A DNA stretch of 38,533 bases, taken from Pseudarthrobacter cellobiosi (GTDB lineage Bacteria > Actinomycetota > Actinomycetes > Actinomycetales > Micrococcaceae). The notes under the pieces were generated by a model that did not search any database, had not been told where the DNA came from, and saw only the letters and a program-made list of their open reading frames with translations. Shown piece after piece: positions 17,055 through 24,867 of this stretch (its first letter is position 1; each line of letters begins with the position of its first letter). The translations under genes and the position numbers were made by a program. The DNA is taken from NCBI RefSeq assembly GCF_023913755.1, contig NZ_JAMXBJ010000021.1, positions 1 through 38,533 of the forward strand, in the 5' to 3' direction.

Positions 17055-17310
17055 CTAGATCCACTTGTTGTGCTTGAAGGTCCAGTAGAGCCCCAGACCC
17101 ATGGCAACCATCAGGCCCAGGGCAAAAGGGTAGCCGAAGACCCAATTCAGCTCGGGCATGCTGGTGAAATTCATATCGTAAATGGTCCCTACCAGCGTGG
17201 GCGCAAACAGGATGGCCGCCCACGACGAAATGCGTTTCACATGCTCACTCTGGGCGAAGCTGGATTCGGTGAGCCTGCGCATTTCGTCGTTCTGCCGCCT
17301 GGCTGAACTC
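17055..17310 (-). pseudogene. C-terminal remnant of a CorA magnesium transporter
   Basis: About 80 codons match the end of CorA: RRQNDEMRRLTESSFAQSEH, VKRISSWAAILFAPTLVGTI, then YDMNFTSMPELNWVFGYPFA and a last membrane helix ending FKHNKWI. The large cytoplasmic domain is missing. The signature Y/GMN loop reads YDMN, so the Gly that shapes the ion filter is Asp here. The open frame runs back to 17387, but its first 30 residues are not CorA-like. Both the truncation and the lost motif point to a dead fragment. It ends 21 bp before menC. Confidence 0.8.
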
Positions 17311-17398
17311 ACGCACGAGAAGCGGAACAACACCGTACGGGCCCTGCCGAAACCCTGACCTCTTGCTCCTGAAAACCCCGGGGCCATCTTTTACGGCC

Positions 17399-17800
17399 TC
17401 ACCCGGAGTGCAGGTACTTCTGCAGGAGGTATGAGGTCTGCCGGGCGCAGCGAATGATCTGGCGCAGGCGGTCCGCTGCCAGCCGGGGCAGGACCCGGGC
17501 GGGCTCAGATTCGAGGGTCTCGTGGCGCAGGGCCCGTTCCAGCTCCATGGCAAGTCCGGCCAGGCGCTCCGCGCCCACCATCTGGCTGGAGGTCTTGAGG
17601 CTGAGGACCGCGTCCATCGCACCGACCAGGTCGCCGGTGGTCAGGGTCAGACGCAGCTTTTCAGTCCTGTGGGGCAGGTGTTCGATGAAGTTCTGCACGA
17701 ACACATTCCACACGCCGTCATCGTCCTCGAGCTCTGTCCGCAGCCTGTCCAGCACTGCCGGATCCAGGAGGGGCAGGGCGTTGCCGTCGTCCGGCGCCAT
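17399..17800 (-). CDS. HPt-like domain protein lacking the phospho-histidine
   Basis: The 133-aa helical protein resembles a histidine-phosphotransfer (HPt) domain: LLDPAVLDRLRTEL, FIEHLPHRTEKLRLTLTTGD, then the helix AMDAVLSLKTSSQMVGAERL. In active HPt domains this helix reads AxHxLKGSSxxxGA. Here position 66, where the phosphorylated His belongs, is Leu (codon CTC, one base from CAC). Gly after Lys is Thr. It may be a non-catalytic binding module rather than a phosphorelay carrier. The ATG at 17800 follows AGGAAGGA. No histidine kinase or response regulator is adjacent, so the partner is unknown. Confidence 0.75.
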   Translation of the reverse strand: MAPDDGNALPLLDPAVLDRLRTELEDDDGVWNVFVQNFIEHLPHRTEKLRLTLTTGDLVGAMDAVLSLKTSSQMVGAERLAGLAMELERALRHETLESEPARVLPRLAADRLRQIIRCARQTSYLLQKYLHSG

Positions 17801-17953
17801 TGCTGTCCTTCCTGCCCCGAGAAGCGGTGTATGGATTGACGTCTCGTAGGTCCCCCATTCGACGCTATGCGGCCGGGGATGCCGAAAGCATCAGTAGTGG
17901 GTACTCGACTTTTCAACTCATCGGCACTGCGTGGCAGATGAGCTGTCCGTCCC

Positions 17954-17981
17954 TTCCAACGCATATCCATATAGGTATACA
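17954..17981 (+). promoter_or_regulatory. Promoter giving a probable leaderless arsR transcript
   Basis: TTCCAA (17954-17959) and TATACA (17976-17981) form a -35/-10 pair with 16-bp spacing. The -10 ends only eight bases before the ATG at 17990, so transcription should start at or next to the start codon. The AT-rich stretch ATATCCATATAGGTATAC around the -10 is a plausible ArsR-family operator. Confidence 0.55.
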
Positions 17982-17989
17982 ATCGCGGT

Positions 17990-18322
17990 ATGGCACGGGC
18001 AGCAACAACGGCAGATACGTTCAACGCGGTTGCTGAGCCCCGCCGTCGGGAAATCCTGGACGCCCTTACGCAAGGCGAGCGCCCGGTCAACGAGCTGGTG
18101 GACCTCCTGGGCCTAGCGCAGCCGCACGTGTCACGGCACTTGCGGGTGCTGCGCGAGGTGGGCGCCGTCGTCGTGCGTGACGAAGGCCGGCAGCGGCTCT
18201 ACCGGCTCAATCCGCAAGCCCTCAAGCCCATCCACGACTGGGTGGCCAGCTACCAGCACCTCTGGGAGGAGCGCTTGGATCTCCTGGACGACGTGCTGGA
18301 GGACCTCAAAGAAGAGCACTGA
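17990..18322 (+). CDS. ArsR-family winged-helix regulator
   Basis: The 110-aa regulator has the ArsR winged helix: FNAVAEPRRREILDALTQGE, PVNELVDLLGLAQPHVSRHL (recognition helix) and the wing VVVRDEGRQRLYRLNPQAL. No metal-binding Cys motif is seen, so it is not a classical arsenic or cadmium sensor. It belongs to the subgroup encoded next to SRPBCC proteins, whose ligand is unknown. The next gene starts 13 bp after its stop. Autorepression is likely from the promoter layout but is not shown. Confidence 0.9.
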   Translation: MARAATTADTFNAVAEPRRREILDALTQGERPVNELVDLLGLAQPHVSRHLRVLREVGAVVVRDEGRQRLYRLNPQALKPIHDWVASYQHLWEERLDLLDDVLEDLKEEH

Positions 18323-18335
18323 AAGGAGCAGGACA

Positions 18336-18842
18336 ATGGCACAGGCAAGCAGCAGCACCATGGACGTGACGTTCCCCAGCGACACGGAAATCCTGATCAC
18401 GCGGACCCTCAACGCGCCCCCGCATCTCGTTTACCGGGCCTGGACCACGCCGGAACTCGTCAAGAAATGGTGGCCCGGCCGGCGGGGCGAGATGACGGTG
18501 GCGGACATGGACTTCCGGGTCGGCGGCGCGTGGCGGTACGTCATGGTGGCGCACGGCGAATTCGAAGTCGCCTTCCACGGCACGTACCGCGAGATTGTGC
18601 CCAACGAGCGGATCATCCACACGGAAGTCATGGAGACTCCGGGCACCGCGCCGGACAGCGAGGAGGGCGCCGTGCTCAATGCGGTCACCTTTGACGAGGC
18701 CGACGGCGGCGCCACCACCGTGCGGATCCGCACCGACGCGGGCAGCAAGGCAGTCCGGGACATGATTGCGCAGTCCGGCATGGAAGGCGGCGTGCGCGAG
18801 CAGTTCGAGATCATCGAGGAGCTGGCGGCGTCCCTCACCTGA
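18336..18842 (+). CDS. SRPBCC (AHSA1-like) domain protein
   Basis: The 168-aa protein has the START/SRPBCC fold with a hydrophobic ligand cavity: ILITRTLNAPPHLVYRAWTT, PELVKKWWPGRRG, DFRVGGAWRYVM and a C-terminal helix ending EQFEIIEELAASL. The ATG at 18336 follows GAAAGGAGCAGG. The frame is open upstream inside arsR but is not family-like there. It forms an operon with arsR, a very common pair in bacteria. The ligand and function are not known from the sequence. Confidence 0.9.
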   Translation: MAQASSSTMDVTFPSDTEILITRTLNAPPHLVYRAWTTPELVKKWWPGRRGEMTVADMDFRVGGAWRYVMVAHGEFEVAFHGTYREIVPNERIIHTEVMETPGTAPDSEEGAVLNAVTFDEADGGATTVRIRTDAGSKAVRDMIAQSGMEGGVREQFEIIEELAASLT

Positions 18843-18856
18843 GCTTCTTCCACCCC

Positions 18857-18916
18857 AACTGAGTAGCGCTAAGTGTCGTTTTCAGCGCCCATTACGACAC
18901 TTAGCGCTACTCAGTT
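18857..18916. repeat. Perfect 23-bp palindrome, repeat family A, copy 2
   Basis: The arms at 18857-18879 and 18894-18916 are perfect complements around a 14-nt loop. The core AGTAGCGCTAAGTGTCGT matches copy 1 with small changes. It begins 14 bp after the SRPBCC stop and precedes the MFS gene, which fits a terminator. Confidence 0.85.
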
Positions 18917-18980
18917 CGGCTGTTGTTACGCTTTGCGGTGTGATTTCCCTCAAGCAGGCGCCCTGTCTCGAAGTGCACGC

Positions 18981-20156
18981 GTGAGCGTCCCGGCGCAGGT
19001 GGTCAACGCCCGGGCGTCCACCGTTCCCCTGTACGCGGCCGGCTTCGTCACCGCGTTCGGCGCCCACAGCATCGCCGCCGGCATGGGCGCCCAGAGCGAG
19101 AACATCGGCCTGACGCTGCTCAACCTGGGCATCCTGCTGGCCCTCTATGACGTTTCCGAGGTCTTCCTCAAGCCGGTCTTCGGCGCCCTGAGCGACCGGA
19201 TCGGAACCAAGCCCGTCATCGTCGGCGGCCTCCTGGCGTTCGCGGTGCTGTCGCTGATCGGCCTCTGGGCGGCGAATCCGCTGATGCTTGGACTGGCGCG
19301 GCTGGGGCAGGGCGCTGCGGCGTCGGCCTTCTCGCCGGCGTCGTCCGCGATGGTTGCGCGGCTGGCGGGAGGCAAGAAGGCCGGAACCTACTTCGGCCGG
19401 TACGGTTCGTGGAAAAGCCTGGGCTACGTCATCGGCCCGCTGCTGGGCGCGGGACTGATCCTCGCGGGCGGGTTTGCCCTGCTGTTCGGGGCCCTCTCGG
19501 TGCTGGCTGCGGGCACCGCCGTGTGGGTGCTGGTGTCCGTTCCGCACTTGCCGCCGCTCCCCCGGCAGCGTTACACCGTTTTGGACCTTGCCCGCCAGGT
19601 CACCGAACGGCGCTTCCTGGTTCCCACGCTGGTGCTGGCGGCCTCGACCGGAGCGCTCGGCGCAGCGATCGGATTCATTCCCGCCCTGGCCACCCGGCAC
19701 GGCCTTGGCCCGGTTGCCGGCACGGCCGCGGTCAGTGTCCTGGCCATCACGTCGGTGCTCACTCAGCCTTGGATCGGCAGGCTGCGCGACGCGCACCGCA
19801 TCAGCGATAACCGCGGGACGACGGCGGGACTCCTCCTTACCGCCGCGGGCGTTGCACTCATCGCCCTCACCCCGGGCCCGGTCACGCTGTTCATTGCCGC
19901 GGCAGCCATTGGCGCGGGCGTCGGCCTGGCCACGCCGCTCGGCTTCGCGCATCTGGCCGACACCACGCCGCCGGAGCGGATGGGCCGGACCATGGGTTCG
20001 GCGGAACTTGGCCGGGAACTCGGCGACGCCGGCGGGCCGCTGCTCGTGGGTGGCATCGCCACCCTCACCGCGTTGCCGTTCGGTCTCGGGGCCCTGGCAT
20101 TGCTGGTCGCGGCGGCCAGCCTGCCGCGCCTCCCGAATGCTCCCCGGCCAAAGTAG
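18981..20156 (+). CDS. MFS transporter
   Basis: The 391-aa protein has about 12 hydrophobic segments and the MFS loop 2-3 motif GALSDRIGTKPVIVGG. LARLGQGAAASAFSPASSAM is the helix 4-5 region. The second half opens with RRFLVPTLVLAASTGALGAA, and ERMGRTMGSAELGRELGDAG is the helix 10-11 loop. GTG 18981 is chosen because upstream codons run into the family A palindrome and are not membrane-protein-like. Both ends of the gene are bracketed by family A hairpins. Drug or metabolite efflux is possible, but the substrate cannot be assigned. Confidence 0.88.
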   Translation: MSVPAQVVNARASTVPLYAAGFVTAFGAHSIAAGMGAQSENIGLTLLNLGILLALYDVSEVFLKPVFGALSDRIGTKPVIVGGLLAFAVLSLIGLWAANPLMLGLARLGQGAAASAFSPASSAMVARLAGGKKAGTYFGRYGSWKSLGYVIGPLLGAGLILAGGFALLFGALSVLAAGTAVWVLVSVPHLPPLPRQRYTVLDLARQVTERRFLVPTLVLAASTGALGAAIGFIPALATRHGLGPVAGTAAVSVLAITSVLTQPWIGRLRDAHRISDNRGTTAGLLLTAAGVALIALTPGPVTLFIAAAAIGAGVGLATPLGFAHLADTTPPERMGRTMGSAELGRELGDAGGPLLVGGIATLTALPFGLGALALLVAAASLPRLPNAPRPK

Positions 20157-20205
20157 GTAGCGCCAACTGTCGTTTTCAGCCTCCATAACGACACTTAACG
20201 CTACC
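20156..20205. repeat. Degenerate palindrome, repeat family A, copy 3
   Basis: GGTAGCGCCAACTGTCGTT starts at the last base of the MFS stop codon and pairs with 20187-20205 at 16 of 19 positions. The loop TTTCAGCCTCCAT resembles the loops of the other copies. It probably ends MFS transcription before the LacI gene. Confidence 0.75.
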
Positions 20206-20246
20206 CAGTTGGGGGAAAGCGCCGCCGCGCCAGGGTCCGGGCGCAT

Positions 20247-20261
20247 CTCACACGCGTTAGG
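20247..20261. promoter_or_regulatory. Probable autoregulatory LacI operator
   Basis: CTCACACGCGTTAGG differs at one position from the minus-strand operator CTCACACGTGTTAGG in front of the GH32 operon. It lies 40 bp upstream of the regulator's ATG. This near-identity ties the regulator to that operon and suggests self-control. Confidence 0.7.
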
Positions 20262-20301
20262 TAGACTGCAGGAAATACCGCACGCGGGAGGAAACCACAG
20301 C

Positions 20302-21387
20302 ATGAACCGCAAAGCCACAGCGCTGGACGTCGCCAAGCTCGCCGGGGTGTCCCGCAGCGCGGTGTCGCTGGTCCTGAACGGCCGCGGCGACGGGAATGTG
20401 GCCAAGGAGAGCCAGGTCCGGATCCGTGAAGCGGCGGCCACCCTGAACTACACGCCCAACGCCATCGCCGTGAGCCTGCGCAACCGCCGGTCGCGGATCA
20501 TCGGGATCGTCTCGGACCAGGTGGTCACCAGCCCGTTCGACGGCAATATCATCGCCGGCGCGGACGCCGTGGCCAGGTCCCAGGGTTTTGTCACCGTGGT
20601 GATGGATACGGAGCTGGACGAGACCCGTGACGAAAGTGCGGTGGCCACGCTGCTGGACCGCCAGGTGGATGGGCTGATGTATGTCACCGTGGGCCTGCGC
20701 CCCCTGCACGTCCCGCTCAACATGCTGCGCGTACCGTCGGTGCTGGCCAACTGCTTCGATGACCGACCCGAGGCCGGCGTTCCCGCTGTCATTCCGGATG
20801 AGGTCCGCGGCGGCCGGGAGGCGGCAACGCACCTGCTGGAGCTTGGCCACCGGGACATCGCGTTCCTCGCCGGCGACAGCATCACGCCCGCCGCCCCGCG
20901 CCGGATCCAGGGTCACCGGGACGCCTTTGAGGCCGCCGGGTTGCCGGTTCGGCCGGGCCGGATCCTCCAGGTGGGCTGGGACATCGACGCCGGGTTCCAC
21001 GGCGCCATGAAGCTCCTGGACGGCGTGGCTGCGCCGGAACGGCCCACCGCGATCGTGTGCGCGAACGACCGCCTGGCCATCGGCGTGGTGCTCGCGGCCA
21101 ACCGGCTGGGCCTGGCAATCCCGCAGGATCTCTCCATCATGGGATACGACGACGAATTCCGGATCGCGTCCACCATGGTCCCGGCGCTCACCACCATGGC
21201 CCTCCCGCTGCGGGAGATGGGCGCCGCCGCCATGACCGGGCTCCTCCGGGAACTGTCGGAGGAACCGGAGGATAACGACGACGACGACGGCGCCCCCGCC
21301 GAACACGGCCGCCCCGGCCAGACACTGGTCCCGTGCCGGCTCGTGGTACGCGAGTCAACCGGCCCGGTCCCCGCCGGCCAGTCCTGA
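20302..21387 (+). CDS. LacI-family regulator of the fructan-type operon
   Basis: The 361-aa cytosolic regulator has helix-turn-helix ALDVAKLAGVSRSAVSLVLN and hinge YTPNAIAVSLRNRRSRIIGI. The sugar-binding core includes GLMYVTVGL, HLLELGHRDIAFLAGD and AIVCANDRLAIGV. The ATG at 20302 follows GGGAGGAAA; the longer open frame upstream covers the operator and a repeat. A short acidic insertion (about residues 320-340, EDNDDDDGAPAEHG) interrupts the end of the core before LVPCRLVVREST. It is convergent with GH32. Operator sequences at 20247 and 26302-26341 indicate it controls itself and the binding protein-permease-GH32 operon. Confidence 0.92.
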   Translation: MNRKATALDVAKLAGVSRSAVSLVLNGRGDGNVAKESQVRIREAAATLNYTPNAIAVSLRNRRSRIIGIVSDQVVTSPFDGNIIAGADAVARSQGFVTVVMDTELDETRDESAVATLLDRQVDGLMYVTVGLRPLHVPLNMLRVPSVLANCFDDRPEAGVPAVIPDEVRGGREAATHLLELGHRDIAFLAGDSITPAAPRRIQGHRDAFEAAGLPVRPGRILQVGWDIDAGFHGAMKLLDGVAAPERPTAIVCANDRLAIGVVLAANRLGLAIPQDLSIMGYDDEFRIASTMVPALTTMALPLREMGAAAMTGLLRELSEEPEDNDDDDGAPAEHGRPGQTLVPCRLVVRESTGPVPAGQS

Positions 21388-21421
21388 CCGCGGCCAGACG
21401 AACAGCGCGAACAGACGAACA

Positions 21422-21475
21422 GCGCGAACGGACACTTGAGGCCCGGCTAGTGGGGCCTCAAGTGTCCGTTCGCGC
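21422..21475. terminator. Perfect 23-bp palindrome, repeat family B
   Basis: The arms at 21422-21444 and 21453-21475 are perfect complements with an 8-nt loop GGCTAGTG. The right arm reads GGGCCTCAAGTGTCCGTTCG onward. It lies between the convergent LacI and GH32 genes and is well placed as a bidirectional terminator. A small direct repeat (CAGACGAACAGCGCGAA-like) precedes it. Confidence 0.75.
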
Positions 21476-21503
21476 TTGACCGGAGTCCTTGCGAAACCCT
21501 TCG

Positions 21504-22985
21504 CTACTGAGGCTGTTCCAGCTTCCAGACGTCCGCAGCCGTACCCTCGGGAAGCCCCAGCACCCACCGCTCGTCGGGCGCCGGATAGGCGCGCAGCGTG
21601 GTGGCCACCGACCCGCTCCGGTACACCTCCACCAGCGACGCGTCCACAAACACGCGCAGCTCCTCCCCCGCCGCCAGCGCCCCGCTGAACACCACTTGAC
21701 CGGAGTCCGTTGATCCATCGGCCACCAGGGAAAGTTCGACGACGGCGTCCGCGGCCAGCGCCGCCGGCCCACCGCTCACAACGGCCTCTGCATACGCCGG
21801 CAGCTCAACGCTCCCGGCACCCTGCGAAGCCAGCTGCGCGCCACGGTAGGCATCCACTTCCGGCGCGGGTGCCACGGCCAGGGCACCGTCCACTACGGAC
21901 AGCAGGCGCGGATGGGTGAGCACACCGGCCCAGCCCGCGGCGTCGATCTCGGCCTGGCTGCGGCCCCGGCGGCCGTCCCGTCCCGGTCCTTCATTGGCCC
22001 AGCCCCACAGCAGCGCTTTGGGCTCCGCGAGAGCAGCAAGAGCAGGGGAAGAAGCAGGAGCACCGGGAGCACCGGCACCGGCGCCGTCCTGCAGCTGCAC
22101 GATCTGCGGCGCGTAGAAGTCGCGGCCCAGGTCGGACTTTCCGCCGGTCTCCGGGGAGAATACCGGCAGCCCGGTGGCAGGGTCCTCGGCCAGGGAGCCG
22201 ATGAGGTGGCCTACGCCGTTGGCGTGCTCGTGGTCGTCGCCGGAGAGCCACAGCGAAAACATCATGACCCACGCGTCGCCGCCGGACGGGGATTCAACGG
22301 AGGAAACGGACGGCACCCGCACCAGCTGCGGGCATTCCCAGATCTCGGCCGGCGTGTGGGCAGCAGCGACCGGGTTCTCCGACGTGAGCCAGATGCCCTG
22401 GTACTTCCAGTCGGACAGGTCCTCCACCGTGTAGAGCAGGAGTGCCGCGTGGCCGGAGGCCAGACCGGCGCCCTGCATGGCGTAGCGCTTGCCGTTGAAG
22501 CGGAAGATGAACGGGTCGCGGACCGCCGTGACCATAGGATCGGCCGGCATGGACGCCGCGACGTGACCGTCCTGTTCCCAGGAAACGAGGTCCGCTGAAC
22601 CGTGGGAGATGACCACCTGGGAGTGTCCGCCGTCGCCGCGGACGCCGGAGTACGCGGCGGTGGGGACGCCGCCGTCGTCCGTCACCACACCGGTCCAGCA
22701 GCCGTACTCGTCCGGCCCGCCGTTCTGGGGGCGGAGCGCCACGGGGTACTCTTCCCAGCGGACCAGGTCCGCGGAGCTGAGGTGGCCCCACGCGATCTTG
22801 TGGTGCCGCGCGGACGCAGGGTTGTACTGGAAGAAGACGTGGTACCGGCCGTTGAGGTGGCTGATGCCATTGGGGTCGTTGATCCAGCCCTGGGCGGGGC
22901 GGGGGTGGAAGTGCGGGAACGCGGGGTCGGGGTGGGCGGCGGCCAGGCGGGCGAAGTCGGTGGCGGCGAGGTCCGGGGATGACAT
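21504..22985 (-). CDS. Glycoside hydrolase family 32 (beta-fructosidase)
   Basis: The 493-aa enzyme should hydrolyse beta-fructosides such as sucrose or fructo-oligosaccharides. All three GH32 catalytic motifs are present: WINDPNG with nucleophile Asp37, VRDPF with Asp157 as transition-state stabiliser, and WECPQ with acid/base Glu217. The C-terminal beta-sandwich follows (ELRVFVDASLVEVYRSG). No signal peptide is seen, so it acts on imported sugar. The ATG at 22985 is used because upstream codons lie in the permease region and AAAGG precedes it. An Ala/Gly/Pro-rich stretch (GAGAGAPGAPASSPALAALA) is an unusual insertion. It is the last gene of the operon. Confidence 0.92.
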   Translation of the reverse strand: MSSPDLAATDFARLAAAHPDPAFPHFHPRPAQGWINDPNGISHLNGRYHVFFQYNPASARHHKIAWGHLSSADLVRWEEYPVALRPQNGGPDEYGCWTGVVTDDGGVPTAAYSGVRGDGGHSQVVISHGSADLVSWEQDGHVAASMPADPMVTAVRDPFIFRFNGKRYAMQGAGLASGHAALLLYTVEDLSDWKYQGIWLTSENPVAAAHTPAEIWECPQLVRVPSVSSVESPSGGDAWVMMFSLWLSGDDHEHANGVGHLIGSLAEDPATGLPVFSPETGGKSDLGRDFYAPQIVQLQDGAGAGAPGAPASSPALAALAEPKALLWGWANEGPGRDGRRGRSQAEIDAAGWAGVLTHPRLLSVVDGALAVAPAPEVDAYRGAQLASQGAGSVELPAYAEAVVSGGPAALAADAVVELSLVADGSTDSGQVVFSGALAAGEELRVFVDASLVEVYRSGSVATTLRAYPAPDERWVLGLPEGTAADVWKLEQPQ

Positions 22986-23011
22986 GACGGTGAGCCTTTC
23001 AGACGTGTGGG

Positions 23012-23893
23012 TTATTTGCCGCTGCCGGCGGTGAGGCCGTCCTGCAGCGCGCGCTGGCCGAAGATGAAGACCACCAGGGCGGGGATCATGGACAGGACCA
23101 CGCCAGCCAGCACCACGGAGATGCTGCCCGTGCCCAGGTTGCCCTGCAGGGACACGAGGCCCAGCGGCAGGGTGAAGTTCTGTTCCGAGATGGTCATGAT
23201 GAGCGGCCGGAAAAACTCGTTCCAGTGGAAATTGAAGGCGAGGATGCCCACGATCGCCATCCCCGGAATGGCCAGCGGCGCGTAGACCGAGCGGAAGGTC
23301 CGCCAGGGTGTGGCGCCGTCGATCGACGCCGCTTCCGCGAGGTCGGTGGGCAACCCCATGAAGTACTGCCGCATCAGGAAGGTGCCGAACGCCGTCGGGA
23401 TGGCCGGCAGGATCAGCGCCAGGAGGGTGTCCGAAAGTCCCATGCCGCGGATCAGCATAAACACGGGCACGATGGTCACCTGCACCGGCACCATCATGGT
23501 GGCCAGCACGATGGAGAACAGGGCCCCGCGGCCGCGGAACTTCAGGTTGGCGAACGCGTAGCCGGCCATCGCGGCGGTGACCATCTGTCCCAGCGCGATG
23601 AGCCCGGTGACCAGGGCGCTGTTCAGCACCAGGAGGACGATGTCCAGCTGCTGGAAGACCTGCACGTAAGACGTGAAGTCCGGGTTCCAGGGAAAGAACG
23701 ACGGCGGCAGCTTGAACGATTCCGACGGCGACCGCAGCGAGGTGGACAGGGTCCACATCACCGGGCCCAGGGTCAGGACGGCCGCGATCATCAGCAGGAC
23801 AATGCGGAGGACCAGGTTCCAGTTCGGCTTCCGCCGGGACCGGGCAGGCACGGCAGGGGTGCGGGTGGATACACGCTCTGTAGTGGTAGTCAT
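23012..23893 (-). CDS. Sugar ABC transporter permease (MalG-type)
   Basis: The 293-aa inner-membrane permease has six predicted helices and the EAA loop DLAEAASIDGATPWRTFRSV with the family-typical FLMRQYFMGLP before it. FHWNEFFRPLIMTISEQNF is the usual late MalG segment. It lies 26 bp upstream of GH32 and 8 bp after the MalF-type gene. Like the first sugar operon it lacks its own ATPase gene. Confidence 0.93.
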   Translation of the reverse strand: MTTTTERVSTRTPAVPARSRRKPNWNLVLRIVLLMIAAVLTLGPVMWTLSTSLRSPSESFKLPPSFFPWNPDFTSYVQVFQQLDIVLLVLNSALVTGLIALGQMVTAAMAGYAFANLKFRGRGALFSIVLATMMVPVQVTIVPVFMLIRGMGLSDTLLALILPAIPTAFGTFLMRQYFMGLPTDLAEAASIDGATPWRTFRSVYAPLAIPGMAIVGILAFNFHWNEFFRPLIMTISEQNFTLPLGLVSLQGNLGTGSISVVLAGVVLSMIPALVVFIFGQRALQDGLTAGSGK

Positions 23894-23901
23894 GGCTGGC
23901 C

Positions 23902-24867
23902 TTACTGGTAGAAGACGAATCGTTTGCTGAGCCGGAACTGCGCGGCGGTGATGGCCATGATGATGAGGGTCAGGATCACGCCGATGGCCGAGGCCTCGCC
24001 GAATTCCAGGCGCTGGAACGCGGATTCGAAGATCACCATCACGGCGGTGCGGGTGGAGTCCCCGGGCCCGCCGCGGGTCAGGACGTACGGCTGGTCGAAC
24101 ACCTGGAGCGCGCTGATGATGGCCATCACGGACGCCAGCAGGGTGGTGGGGCTGAGCAGCGGCAGGGTGACGTAGACATGCTTGCGCCAGCCGGTGGCGC
24201 CGTCCAGCGAGGCGGCCTCATAGGTTTCCACGGGGATCGACGCCAGCCCGCCGATGAACAGCAGGAAGGAGAACCCGAAGTTCTGCCACACGTATACCAG
24301 GATGACGACGGCGGCGGACCCGCCTGGGGTGGTCAGCCACGGCACCGCGGGGATGCCGGCGAGGGACAGGAACCAGTTGACCACGCCGAACTGCTCGTTG
24401 AAGAGGTACCGCATAAAGATGGACACCGAGGCGGCGGAGAGGATCAGCGGGAAGAAGAACGCCGAGCGGAAGAAGGTCCGCAGCCAGGCAGGCATCTTCT
24501 CCTGCACCATCACGGCGAGCGCCAGGGCCAGGCCGAGCTGGAATGCCACCGCCACAATCACAAACACGATGGTGTTCAGGAAGGACACCCGGACCGTGGG
24601 GTCCTGGACCACTTCGGCGAAGTTGTCGAAGCCCACGAACGTCGGGGCGGAGATGATGTCCCAGCGGAAGAACGCCAGGACCACCGACGCCGCGATGGGC
24701 ACCAGCGTGAACAGGCCCATCCCCACGATGGTGGGGGCCAGGAAGATCCAGGCAAGCCAGCGCTGGCTGTGCCGGCCGGACGCGGTGTGCGCGGTGGCGG
24801 GCGTTCCGGGTTTGACGGCCTTGGCGGCCTGCTTCGGCCTATCCCGGCGAGGGATGGTGGTGCTCAT
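23902..24867 (-). CDS. Sugar ABC transporter permease (MalF-type)
   Basis: The 321-aa permease has a basic N-terminal tail and six helices. WLAWIFLAPTIVGMGLFTLV is the first. The EAA loop is YEAASLDGATGWRKHVYVTLPLL, and FDQPYVLTRGGPGDSTRTAV is the MalF-typical segment. Its ATG overlaps the stop of the binding-protein gene by four bases, so the two are translationally coupled. Confidence 0.93.
   Translation of the reverse strand: MSTTIPRRDRPKQAAKAVKPGTPATAHTASGRHSQRWLAWIFLAPTIVGMGLFTLVPIAASVVLAFFRWDIISAPTFVGFDNFAEVVQDPTVRVSFLNTIVFVIVAVAFQLGLALALAVMVQEKMPAWLRTFFRSAFFFPLILSAASVSIFMRYLFNEQFGVVNWFLSLAGIPAVPWLTTPGGSAAVVILVYVWQNFGFSFLLFIGGLASIPVETYEAASLDGATGWRKHVYVTLPLLSPTTLLASVMAIISALQVFDQPYVLTRGGPGDSTRTAVMVIFESAFQRLEFGEASAIGVILTLIIMAITAAQFRLSKRFVFYQ

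Noticed and set aside
18882..20441. 519-aa minus-strand frame opposite the MFS gene
   Set aside because: Low-complexity Arg/Gln/Glu composition and overlap with three repeats; the plus-strand MFS is clearly real.
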